Assembly (NCBI GenBank): GCA_949752735.1
Contig: OX457053.1
Coordinates: 26,215,797-26,279,796, forward strand
Direction of reading: 5' to 3'
From: Lumbricus terrestris
Taxonomy: Eukaryota > Annelida > Clitellata > Crassiclitellata > Lumbricidae
DNA length: 64,000 nucleotides
Position 1 is the first letter of the stretch. Each line of letters opens with the position of its first letter. The notes beneath the pieces are model-generated. The model ran no database searches. It had not been told where the DNA came from and worked only from the letters and a program-made list of their open reading frames with translations. The position numbers and the translations under genes are program-made. This document shows, one piece after another, positions 31,836 through 41,200 of this stretch.

Positions 31836-32380
31836 GGATTCTAGTCAAGACAATGGAATTGGATTCTATTCAAGACAATGGAATTGGATTCTATTCAAGA
31901 CAATGGAATTGGATTCTATTCAAGACAATGGAATTGGATTCTATTCAAGACAATGGAATTGGATTCTATTCAAGACAATGGAATTGGATTCTATTCAAGA
32001 CAATGGAATTGGATTCTATTCAAGACAATGGAATTGGATTCTATTCAAGACAATGGAATTGGATTCTATTCAAGACAATGGAATTGGATTCTATTCAAGA
32101 CAATGGAATTGGATTCTATTCAAGACAATGGAATTGGATTCTATTCAAGACAATGGAATTGGATTCTATTCAAGACAATGGAATTGGATTCTATTCAAGA
32201 CAATGGAATTGGATTCTATTCAAGACAATGGAATTGGATTCTATTCAAGACAATGGAATTGGATTCTATTCAAGACAATGGAATTGGATTCTATTCAAGA
32301 CAATGGAATTGGATTCTATTCAAGACAATGGAATTGGATTCTATTCAAGACAATGGAATTGGATTCTATTCAAGACAATG
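31836..32380 (+). repeat. 25-bp minisatellite, about 22 near-identical copies
   Basis: Unit GATTCTATTCAAGACAATGG plus AATTG. All units look identical except the first (CTAGTC for CTATTC). Because 25 is not a multiple of 3 and the unit has no stop in any plus frame, all three plus frames are open and spell the same 25-residue cycle (QDNGIGFYSRQ, WNWILFKTMELDSI) in different registers. A repeat, not three genes. Confidence 0.95.
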
Positions 32381-32495
32381 GAACGGAATTCTGAAGCAAG
32401 AAGAACAGATTAAAAACTTACGATTTGCAGACGACATTGACTTGTTAGACAGCAGAGTTAAGGAATATTATCCATTTGCCACACTGCATCTCTAG
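32381..32495 (+). mobile_element. LINE reverse transcriptase fragment next to the minisatellite
   Basis: Directly after the array the frame reads ILKQEEQIKNLRFADDIDLL, which contains the RT catalytic FADD box in its usual context, followed by a stop after about 15 more codons. Family not determined. Confidence 0.6.
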
Positions 32496-32854
32496 ACTTG
32501 AGTCACTTGACTGCATGCAGGTCGATTAGAAGTGTTCAATGTTTGACTGAAGCAGCTTCCATAATTATATGCCGGTGTTGAGCAAATGAAATCGTACACG
32601 ACGAGCTATTCACATCTCGGTTGATTGGTTGAGGGGGCTTGCCTGGTCTTCATCATCTTCGTTGTGTTGAAGAAAGACACTGCAAACAGTTCAAAGTTAG
32701 TCAATAAACATACCGCTACACCACCGCAGATACCTAAATGAACCAGTTACCACAGTTAGGCATATACATTATACACGTGCCTTAGCCTTGTAAGTGAATT
32801 TGTGTCCTATATAGGCTTACAAAGACAGAGAGAGACAGACAGACAAACAGACAG
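32496..32854. other. No gene seen
   Basis: Spacer with an AGAC tetranucleotide run at about 32,823-32,854. Confidence 0.4.
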
Positions 32855-33220
32855 CAGGGGCGGCGCCAGAGGGGGCTATGGGGGCTAAGTCCTCCCCAAA
32901 AAGATCGTCAGATTTTTGTACAGGGAATTAAATATTTTCAAGAGATTTGGATTAAGTCCCCCTCTAAAAAAGTCATCAGGATTTTGGGGGAACAGGGAAA
33001 ATGGAAAAGTTTCTTATTTTTCTAGAGATTTCGACCGAACACCTTAAAAAAGGTCGTCAGTCTTTTGACTGGGAATTAAATGTTTTTTCTTGAGATTTTA
33101 GCCAAATGACTTTTAAAAAAAGGCCGTCAGAAATTTTGGCGAATGAAAATGGAAAATTTCCTCCGCGCGATTTGTCCCCTCAACCAGACCTCCCCAACTG
33201 AAATCCTGGCGCCGCCACTA
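32855..33220. mobile_element. MITE, CAGTGGCGGCGCCAG family
   Basis: Starts CAGGGGCGGCGCCAGAGG and ends TCCTGGCGCCGCCACT. Internal motif three to four times (AAAAAAGGTCGTCAG). Target duplication obscured by AGAC repeats. Confidence 0.8.
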
Positions 33221-33276
33221 GACAGAGATGAAGATAGGAATGACTGAATCACTAACACACACAGATATAGACAAAC

Positions 33277-33618
33277 CAGGGGCGGATCCAGAGGGACCAA
33301 TCCGGCCATGGCCCCCATCAGAAATGTGCACAGGACGTGCACCTTCCCCCCCCCCCCAACCTCCCCCCACCCCCACCTCCATCAGGTTTCAACAGGCCTT
33401 CGATCAATAGGCCTACAGCGGGAAGAGTAGGATACGACTAAAAACTAATTATTTAGCATTGGCTCGGAAAAATGGTAGGCCTACATATAAAGATTTCGTC
33501 GATTAAATGACTTTAAAAAAGTCGCCAGCTATTTCGGCCAAAGTTCGACGAAATTTGTTCCCACCCAAGGTACAAAATTTTTGCCCCTCCCCTTCAAAAA
33601 TTTCTGTATCCGTCCCTG
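33277..33618. mobile_element. MITE, CAGGGGCGGATCC family, perfect TSD
   Basis: Starts CAGGGGCGGATCCAGAGG, ends TCTGTATCCGTCCCTG. AGACAAAC duplicated at 33,269-33,276 and 33,619-33,626. Interior phrase CCGGCCATGGCCCCCATCAG is shared with the other family members. Confidence 0.9.
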
Positions 33619-33802
33619 AGACAAACAGACAGGCACAAAGACAAATTATTTCTATGAGTCCATCTCAAAGTTCATGTCAGTCTAGGGCCTAGGCTATATA
33701 GGCCTACTGGAATATGTTGAATAATATAGATCTAATTATTATTCAACATTTTATCAAATCAGATGTTGCACATAATAATATTAAAGCTAACCTATATTCT
33801 TC
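33619..33802. other. Short spacer, no gene seen
   Basis: AT-rich, two TAGGCCTA-type palindromes. Confidence 0.4.
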
Positions 33803-34044
33803 CAGTGGCGGCGCTAGGGGGCTAGGGGCTAAGCCCCCAATAAAAGGCTAAGCCCCCTATAAAAGGCTAAGCCCCCCTAAAAAAAGACCATCCGGGTTTT
33901 ATACATGCAAAACTGAAATATTCCCACGATTTTTGACCGGATGACTAAAACAAAAAAAGCACGTCAAATATTTTTGCGGATGAAATGAAAAATTTCCTCC
34001 GGGAGGCTTCAGCCCCCAAAGCTGAAATCCTGGGGCCGCCACTG
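33803..34044. mobile_element. MITE, CAGTGGCGGCGC family, perfect TSD
   Basis: Starts CAGTGGCGGCGCTAGGG, ends CCTGGGGCCGCCACTG. TATTCTTC duplicated at 33,795-33,802 and 34,045-34,052. Confidence 0.9.
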
Positions 34045-35099
34045 TATTCTTCATGCGGAATTTAACTTTTGATTGAACCTTTTTCGTAAAGGATTTCGGT
34101 CAGATTCTACTCCGGCTCCCTGCAACCCTCCCTCCTCCCTCCTTTCCCTTCTAATCCTCCTTCTCGAACCTCGGCCAATCAAATAATACAACATACTTAC
34201 TTACTTTAAAGAGCGCATGTTGATGTCACCATGTAACCAGGCTGCGGTGTGTCAACCTGGACGTTTTTCACGAATTAAACGAATATCTATTATCTATACA
34301 GAACAATAAGAAATAAACTCCGCCACTGGTTGTTCTCTGCCAGTGCCAGTCCCAGGCCTGGATAAAGGAGGAGGGCGACACTACTCATCTTTGATGTGGC
34401 AGTGTCGTTAAACATGTAACAAGCTGAGCAGGTCTGCGATCGATGCGCTCAGCTGTCCGTGAAACGATGCAGGTGCCGCGCTTCCGTACAACAACTCAGG
34501 CTTATTGCATTTTCTCATAATTATACTAGCCGTATACCTAGAATTTTCCGTTTGGGACACTCTTCCGCCTCATGTAAGCTACCTGCCGTTGTATTTAGTT
34601 CTGTTTAGCAAACACTTTCATAATGATTTGAAGTTAAACTGATTACAGTTATAAGTGTCAGCAATATCATCTCCTAAAATGCGTAAATCATAAACTTTTA
34701 GCTACTCAGCCCAGGCCCCCAAAAGGTCGCAGCAACCCTGGCCATTTGCCACCCTCCCTTGCCCCTTCTCGGCAGGCCGTCCATCCAGACCTCAGACAGG
34801 TTGACCATCTATTTGCTGATTACACGATCATATATCCTACCTTCCTGATTCGAATGATTGAACGGAAAATCCAGATGTCGTGTTAAAACCTAGAACCGTA
34901 AACCTTGAAGTCGGAGCTGAAATTTTAAAGGCCTAACCGAGCTGGCAATCAAGTGTACAAATCGAATAACGTATACGTTCGAAAATAATTGGTCTTGTTC
35001 TTCAACTTCAAACATCTTCCGACACATTTCAACTTGTTTCAAAAAGGTTTGTAAAATGAAATACGACAGTTAACCGTTATCCTGGTCAAATAATACCTG
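34045..35099. other. No gene seen
   Basis: Spacer. Segment about 34,335-34,400 is an inverted copy of 19,000-19,066. No coding exon recognised. Confidence 0.4.
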
Positions 35100-35258
35100 T
35101 GACGTCATAATGCACCGGCGTCTATGGTCCAAAACACCTATGACGTCATAATGCGCTAAATCTCTGCCGCCTATAAAAAAATGGTCATATGTCTATGACA
35201 CAAAATTAGACTTTTAATGGGAACCCCATTCATTTCGGCGTCTATAAAAATGACGTCA
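35100..35258. promoter_or_regulatory. Cluster of three CRE palindromes TGACGTCA
   Basis: TGACGTCA at 35,100, 35,141 and 35,251, each followed by YAATG, with CGGCGTCTAT and TATAAAAA phrases between them. TGACGTCA is the full CREB/ATF site. The spacing suggests a degenerate tandem repeat that may act as a regulatory cluster; no transcript is evident next to it. Confidence 0.4.
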
Positions 35259-35404
35259 CAATGCTAGTCGCGCTCTTTAGACATAGAAGTAAAAAAAACG
35301 GGAGACGGGACATGTAACGTCTATGTTTGGGTTTGACGTTACCTGTCTTTCTATGCTTAGACGTTTGCTTTGCATTAACTGCGCTATTTCTATACAACGT
35401 CCAC

Positions 35405-35482
35405 TATCCTTCTGCCTGCCTGCCTGCCTGCCTGTCTGTCTGTCTGTCTGTCTTTCTGTCTGTCTGTCTGTCTGTCTGACTA
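35405..35482. repeat. CTGC/CTGT tetranucleotide run
   Basis: CTGCCTGCCTGC followed by CTGTCTGT. Confidence 0.9.
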
Positions 35483-36049
35483 TCTCTGTGTCTCTCTTCT
35501 CTGTTTATCAATCCGTCTTGCTCAGTGGCGGCGCCAGGGGGGGGCTAGAGGGGGCTAAGCCCCCCTATATGCGGCTCAGCCCCCCAAACAAAATGCGGAA
35601 AATGTCTATAACGGCTTATTTCTTAATAAGGAAACCAGACAACTGTGATATAACAGTTCTAAAATTATTAATTCCCAATTTCAGTTCTAATTCGGTTCTA
35701 AAGCTCCAATTTCAGTTCTAATTCTATTCCTATTCTAAGAATAATTCCTATTTCAGTTCTAATTAATGTTCTGGAATAATTTCCGTACTAATTTCCGTTG
35801 ACTCTTTCTAACGCGGAGATAACAAAAACTGATGACTTTTTCTCTTAGTCATCCGTCCGAAATCATCAAACATACGTGTGTAATTTCCGTTTCCCAAAAA
35901 ACTGATTAATTTTTTAGTCATCCTTGCGAAATCTTCAAAAAAGGTGTTCAATATTTGTTCTAAAAAACTGATGATCTTTTTTTAGTCATGAGATTCTGTC
36001 CCAAATCTGCAAAGAAGGTCTTCAATTTTCCTTCCCCCCCCCCCCCAAA

Positions 36050-37550
36050 AAAAGTGATAACTTAGAACTCGAGTGAGTGACCATGGTCGACTTTTTATAC
36101 GATAGTACTGAATTGCACACCATTTTATTGTGAAGTTTCTGAATATTATTACTGTGTTGGACACCTTTATTGTGATAACTTGGAACTCGAGTCTGTATCC
36201 ATGGTCGACTTTTTAACGATAATACTGAATTGCACACCATTTTACAGTAAAATTTCTGATTATTAATGCTGTGTTGGACGCCTTTATTGTGATAACTTGG
36301 AAATTGAGTCTGTAACCATGGCCGACTTTTTGTACGGTGATACTGAATTGCACACCATTTTATTGTGAAATTTCCGAGTATTAATACTGTGTTGGACACC
36401 TTTATTGTGATTAAGTATTATTGGATCAACGAATATGCTCTTTAGTGCTGTAATACGCCCAGCAAATTTCTGTCCAGGGTAACGGCCTCTGTTGTCAAAG
36501 ACCCTTTTCAAATCGGATCCGTCATTTTTTGTGATAACTAGGAACTCGAGTCTGTGTCCATGGTCGATTTTTATACGATAATACTCAATTGCACACCATT
36601 GCATTGTGAAATTTCTGAATATTATTTCTGTGTTGGACACCTTTATTGTGATAACTTGAACTCGAGTCCGTGTCCATGATCGATTTTTCATACGATAATA
36701 CTGAATTGCACAACATTTTATTGTAAACTTTCTTAAAATTAATGCTGTGTTGGAATTTCCGAATATTAATAAACTTCGAAAGAAGAAAGCTCTTTAGTGC
36801 TGTAATATGCCGAGCAAATTTCTGTCCAGGGTAACGGCCTCTGTTGTCATAGACCCTGGTCAAATCGGATCCATCCATCCGAATATTAATGCTGTGTTGG
36901 ACACCTTTATTGTGACAACATGGAACTCGAGTGAGTGACCATGGTCGACTTTTTATACGATAGAACTGAATTGCACACCATTGCATTGTGAAATTTCTGA
37001 ATATTATTACTGTGTTGGACACCTTTATTGTGATAACTTGAACTCAAGTCCGTGTCCATGATCGATTTTTCATACGATAATACTGAGTTGCACACCATTT
37101 TATTGTAAACTTTCTTAGTATTAATGCTGTGTTGGAATTTCCGAGTATTAATGCTGTGTTAGACACCTTTATTGTGACAACATGGAACTCGACTCTGTAA
37201 CCATGGTCGACTTTTTATACGATATATTACTGAATTGAACACCATTTTTTGTGTAATTTCTGACTATTAATGCTGTGCTGGACACCTTTTTTGTGATAAC
37301 TTAGAACTCGAGTCTGTGTCCATGGTGGACCTTTTATACGATAATACTGAATTGCACACCATTGCATTGTTTAATTTCTGAATATTAATGCTGTGCAGGA
37401 CACCTTTTACTGTGTCAACTTGGATCTCGAGTCTGTGTCCATGGATGACTTTTTATGCGATTATTCTTAATTGCACACCTTTTTATTGTGGAATTACTGA
37501 ATATTAATACGGTGTTGGACACCTCTTATTGTGATAACTTGCAACTCGAG
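36050..37550. repeat. ~118-bp satellite, about 11 degenerate copies
   Basis: GATAACTTGGAACTCGAG recurs at about 36,056, 36,174, 36,291, 36,533, 36,651, 36,914, 37,032, 37,173, 37,295, 37,412 and 37,533. Each is followed by CCATGGTCGACTTTTTATAC, TGAATTGCACACCATTT and GCTGTGTTGGACACCTTTAT. Two irregular units hold an extra ~70-bp block (GTGCTGTAATACGCCCAGCA) at about 36,440 and 36,795. Minus ORFs of 60-145 codons with VCNSV-type repeats are shadows. Confidence 0.92.
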
Positions 37551-38014
37551 TCAACGTGGTTTTTGAGTGCTTGCATGTCGGTATATCAAGGACAATTATA
37601 GGACTTTACATTACCTCACAGTCTCACTGTCTGCACCACATAGCTACTCGGGGTGCTGTGTACTGACGCACTGTATATCTCACGGTAACTCGACCCGGAC
37701 CACCATGGACTACTCTTACGGACAACCCCTTTGACTCAACGCAGCGTTCGTGAATAAGCCGGTGCCCCGCGCTTGGCTTTCGAGTGGCGCTTTAGAAATT
37801 CGGAGATTACAATTACGATTACTATATACTGTATCGTCTTTGCTCAGCTCGGTCACCAACTCGGCTCAGATGACTGAAATTTCGGTATATGGTGCAGCGT
37901 AGGCACGGCGTAGACTTAACGCGGACGCGTTTGATGACCTCCCTTTCTCTTTTGCTACCTTAGTTGGACACCTTTGTTTATTATAATTCGGACCTTAATT
38001 ATTTTGAATTGCGG

Positions 38015-38472
38015 CCGGTGTCACGAAATAGAGTATACCCCGTATTAATTGTATCCCCCCAAATTAAAAAGTCGAAAAAACCGATTCCGCGTGTATTTTT
38101 TTAAACAAATTTTATTTTCATCTGCTTTGTTTTAAACAATGACACCAACAGGTATGTTTATTCCTACTAGATAACTTGTTTTGCCTTGGTTTTAGAGCAC
38201 TTAAAACATTTAAAACACTTAAGAACACTCAGAGTCACTAAATAAATTCGAGTTGCCTTTATCTGAGCATTATTTAGGACACCTAAAACAATTAGAGTCA
38301 CTTTCAATTTTGATAACAGCATAATTTTTTTAATTATGCGCATTTTTCAAAAAAGGGGATAGAATGGTTTATCCCCCCGGATAGTATAGACCGGTTGATC
38401 CCATCCGGGGGGATAGATTAATTCATCCCCCCGGATAGCTTTCAGGGGGGATACTCCGTTTCGTGTCACCGG
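38015..38472 (-). mobile_element. 458-bp MITE, second copy, inverted
   Basis: Starts CCGGTGTCACGAAATAGAGT and ends TTTCGTGTCACCGG. Same length as 13,501-13,958 in the opposite orientation, with the TATCCGGGGGGATAGATTA interior. Confidence 0.85.
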
Positions 38473-38763
38473 ATACACCAAAAATCAAAAACCTCAATTA
38501 TTGCTGACTTCGTTTAAATAACCCACTCAATCTCCAACTACACCTTGCAATGGAATATTTATGTGAAGCGCGTTTGTGCACAATTTCTTGTAAAACCCTT
38601 GGTCGGTATGTGCTTCGTTCATGCATTCGGCACTCGCAGCTTCGCGCCTACGGCGATTGCGATATGACCGCCCTGGGAAGAAAATTTTCTAGGTGCGTCC
38701 CTGGGAAGAAGAAAGGCTTGGGGCTTCAGCCCCCCCAAACCTGAAATCCTGGCGCCGCCACTG

Positions 38764-39220
38764 GTCTTGCTCACTGTTTGCGACACACAGGGACAGAGAC
38801 AGACAGACAGACAGAAAGACCTTTACAATAGTTTTAGTTTGATAAAGAGGCGATTTGATACTGTGATAATAATTATTGTAGAATGGCCCTCCTATTTTCA
38901 AAGCGAGCTAAATAAATGTCCAACAAACAGAAATCACAAATAGAAGATGCATTTAAAGAAGAGAACGCAATTATTGAGCCATGATATTTTCTTAGTTTTA
39001 TTTACCGGTAATAGGCCTACTCCTTCTTCTTCTTCTACTCTGGCCCTACTTTCATACTCACCTCGTAGCCGACTTGCATTAGCCTACGTCACTTTTCATT
39101 TAGCAACTTTATAGCAATTTCAACGCTTACCAGACTTACTTCCTCACTCAATGAGCGATTATTATTTTCGGTACTTGCAATGAGGATGGTAATTGCGAGA
39201 AGTTAGGCCTGAGCCTATAG
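38764..39220. other. No gene seen
   Basis: Spacer with an AGAC run near 38,795 and a CTT run near 39,020. Confidence 0.4.
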
Positions 39221-39503
39221 CATAGACGGAGACCTGGGTGGGACGGAAAGTCGCGAGATTTTCTGATGGACGAATGGCTGAGTGTCCCAGAAAAATTGAC
39301 AGCTTTTTCCTCCGGCAAAAATTTCTGACAACCGGCGAAATCTCGAAAAAATTTCTATTTTCGCCGCCAAAAAAGTTGATGACTTTTTTTTAGTCTTCAC
39401 TCTTAACGGTTGGTGGGGGGGGGGCAAATGCATGGGTCGTCCATCCCCCAACACCTCCCTTGGGAGGACCGTCCCCCTGTCCCCCCCTAGGTCTCCGCCC
39501 ATG
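39221..39503. mobile_element. MITE, CATGGGCGGAGAC family
   Basis: Left end CATAGACGGAGACCTGGG, right end AGGTCTCCGCCCATG. Flanks GCCTATAG and GCCTTTAG agree at 7 of 8. Internal motif GATGAC-T8-AGTC near 39,377. Lies inverted relative to 19,954. Confidence 0.85.
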
Positions 39504-39957
39504 GCCTTTAGGAAAATATTGTACCTGGTACATCACTCGTGAATATCTTCTTTTCTCGTCGATGATCATCTCCTTCGGCAAGTTGCAACTATAGGCCCCT
39601 ATATATAGTTCATCCTCGTCTTCTTCGATCTGTTTAATCCTCTTTTGCTGTCGTTTTTCATCGTTTTTGTCCTCGTTTCGATCAACATCTTTCGTCAGTT
39701 TTGTCGTCTTAGCCTAATTCTTCTTGCTTTACTTCAACAGAAGTTTAGTCGAATGCTGCAGAAATGACGAGAGAACAAAGGATATTATTATTGCATCGTT
39801 TGTGATGACGTCATATTTGATGATTGTGACTTTAAACAGCTTATATTAATTAAAACAGGTATATCAGCCTATGTAAATAAATAAATAAATAAATAAATAA
39901 ATATATATATATATATATATATATAGTTCTCATTACAAACCCCAGGTACACACAAAT
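39504..39957. other. No gene seen
   Basis: Spacer ending in (AAAT)n and (TA)n at 39,874-39,925. One further TGACGTCA at about 39,807. Confidence 0.4.
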
Positions 39958-40440
39958 CAGGGGTGGATCAAGGGGGCCAAACCGGTCATGTCCCCTCCCC
40001 ATCCAGTAGCGGCGCCAGGGAGGGCTAGGAGGGCTACGACTATCCCTAAGAAAGGCCATCCGGTTTTTTTACATGAAAAAATGAAATATTTCCATGATTA
40101 GCCTCCTAAAACTGAAACAAATGCATGAGATGATTTCCGCATTTTGACCAAATGACAAAAAAGTCGTCAGAAATTTTGGCGAATGAAAATGAAAATTTTC
40201 TCCGCACGGATTCAGCCCCCCAACTGAAATCCTGGGCCGCCACTGCCCCATCAGAAATTTGCATAGGACGTGTCCCTCATCATGTTTCGATCAGTGCAGT
40301 GGGAATATAGTAGGATACCGGTACGACTAAAAAAATAATTATCTAGCATCGGCTTTCAAAATGGTACAAATTTCTAAAAAAAGGTCATCAAATTTTTCGG
40401 CGAAAGTCAAAGAATTCAAAATATTACATACTCCCATGTA
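39958..40440. mobile_element. GGCGGATCC-family MITE, 3' end lost, with a nested MITE
   Basis: Left end CAGGGGTGGATCAAGGGGGC. The family phrase GGCCCCATCAGAAATTTGCA is interrupted at CCCCATC by another MITE (40,004-40,245) and resumes at about 40,246. Internal motif at about 40,378. No right terminal repeat. Confidence 0.7.
40004..40245. mobile_element. MITE, CAGTGGCGGCGCCAG family, nested
   Basis: Starts CAGTAGCGGCGCCAGGG, ends CCTGGGCCGCCACTG. The flanks share CCCCATC. Insertion into another family's member gives relative age: this family was active later here. Confidence 0.8.
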
Positions 40441-40484
40441 CATAAATTATTTTACAATCTCATAGTCAAAGAATCTTATAATAT

Positions 40485-40722
40485 TTCAGTCTGTGTGTTT
40501 GTTTGTTTGTGTGTTAGCTATGTAATGCACGGCCACAGTTTTGAAGCAATCGACCCAAATCCTTCGCAGGGGTCGGGGTCGACCCGACACAGGTTATTGG
40601 GGGGGTCGACGATTTTCTACCACCATGGGAGCCAGGTTGGGGGGCGAAACCCCCAAAAAATTTCCACTAAAACGCAGCTATTGATCTTAATTTTTTTAAA
40701 CAACGCCGGGTACCCCAGCTAG
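40485..40722 (-). mobile_element. Dispersed repeat with CTAGCTGGGGTACCCGGCG end
   Basis: Minus strand starts TACTAGCTGGGGTACCCGGC and runs through G/C-rich text to about 40,485. The same leading phrase (ACTAGCTGTACCCGGC) opens the repeat at 45,747 in DIS3 intron 6. Probably a non-autonomous RTE-related element; class uncertain. Confidence 0.45.
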
Positions 40723-40789
40723 TACAAAATAATTACCGTACGTACTCTCACAAGTCTTTTTACAGCTCGATGACTGCATCGGCTGTTTC

Positions 40790-40840
40790 ACTTCCGGTGG
40801 GGTTCACGCGTTTTCAGTTTATTTCAACTTTTTATAAAAG
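40790..40840 (+). promoter_or_regulatory. DIS3 core promoter candidates: ETS site and TATA box
   Basis: ACTTCCGG at 40,790-40,797 matches the ETS/GABP site common in housekeeping promoters. TATAAAAG at 40,833-40,840 is a TATA-like box that would place initiation near 40,865, about 30 bases before the ATG. Confidence 0.55.
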
Positions 40841-40897
40841 TAACAGTATTATTGGATCGGTTTATTTTTGCAGTAAGCTAACCTCAATATTCGTAAC

Positions 40898-41116
40898 ATG
40901 CTGCGAACAAAAACATTCCTGAGGAAGACGCGGAGAGGTGGAATAATAAAGGTCGTTCGAGAACTCTACCTGCGGGACGATATTGCATGTGGCTCGGAGA
41001 TATGCACCGCATGCGAACAGCAAGCAAATACACTGACAGCAGAACCGACTTTGAAATCCAAACTCTGTCTTTTTCCGCATTACTTGCTCCCGGACACAAA
41101 TGTCGTCTTGCATCAA
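40898..41116 (+). CDS. DIS3: DIS3 exon 1
   Basis: Residues 1-73, starting [15 protein letters not shown]. Holds the CR3 Cys motif (C31, C36, C39) and the first PIN catalytic Asp in [11 protein letters not shown] (D66). ATG chosen because the N-terminus aligns with animal DIS3 from the first residue. Donor GTGAGT, phase 0. Confidence 0.97.
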
Positions 41117-41160
41117 GTGAGTTGATTGCTACCAGTAACTACTCCGAACTTTTGTCTCGT

Positions 41161-41200
<40 letters not shown>

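Larger units (their letters stand above)
35523..38763. mobile_element. 3.2-kb hAT-like element of the CAGTGGCGGCGCCAG family, perfect TSD, carrying a satellite
   Basis: Left end CAGTGGCGGCGCCAGGGG at 35,523 and right end TCCTGGCGCCGCCACTG at 38,763 are flanked by identical GTCTTGCT octamers (35,515-35,522; 38,764-38,771). Other family members are 240-370 bp, so this copy has gained about 2.9 kb: a ~118-bp tandem repeat (36,050-37,550), a ~100-bp shared segment (37,730-37,826) and the 458-bp MITE (38,015-38,472). Internal palindromic motif three times near 35,829-35,990. No transposase ORF. Confidence 0.88.

Noticed and set aside
31836..32380. CRISPR-like direct repeats
   Set aside because: Units are contiguous with no unique spacers, and the DNA is animal; this is a minisatellite.
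36022..37098. Overlapping 60-145-codon minus ORFs with VCNSV-type repeats
   Set aside because: Shadows of the 118-bp satellite.
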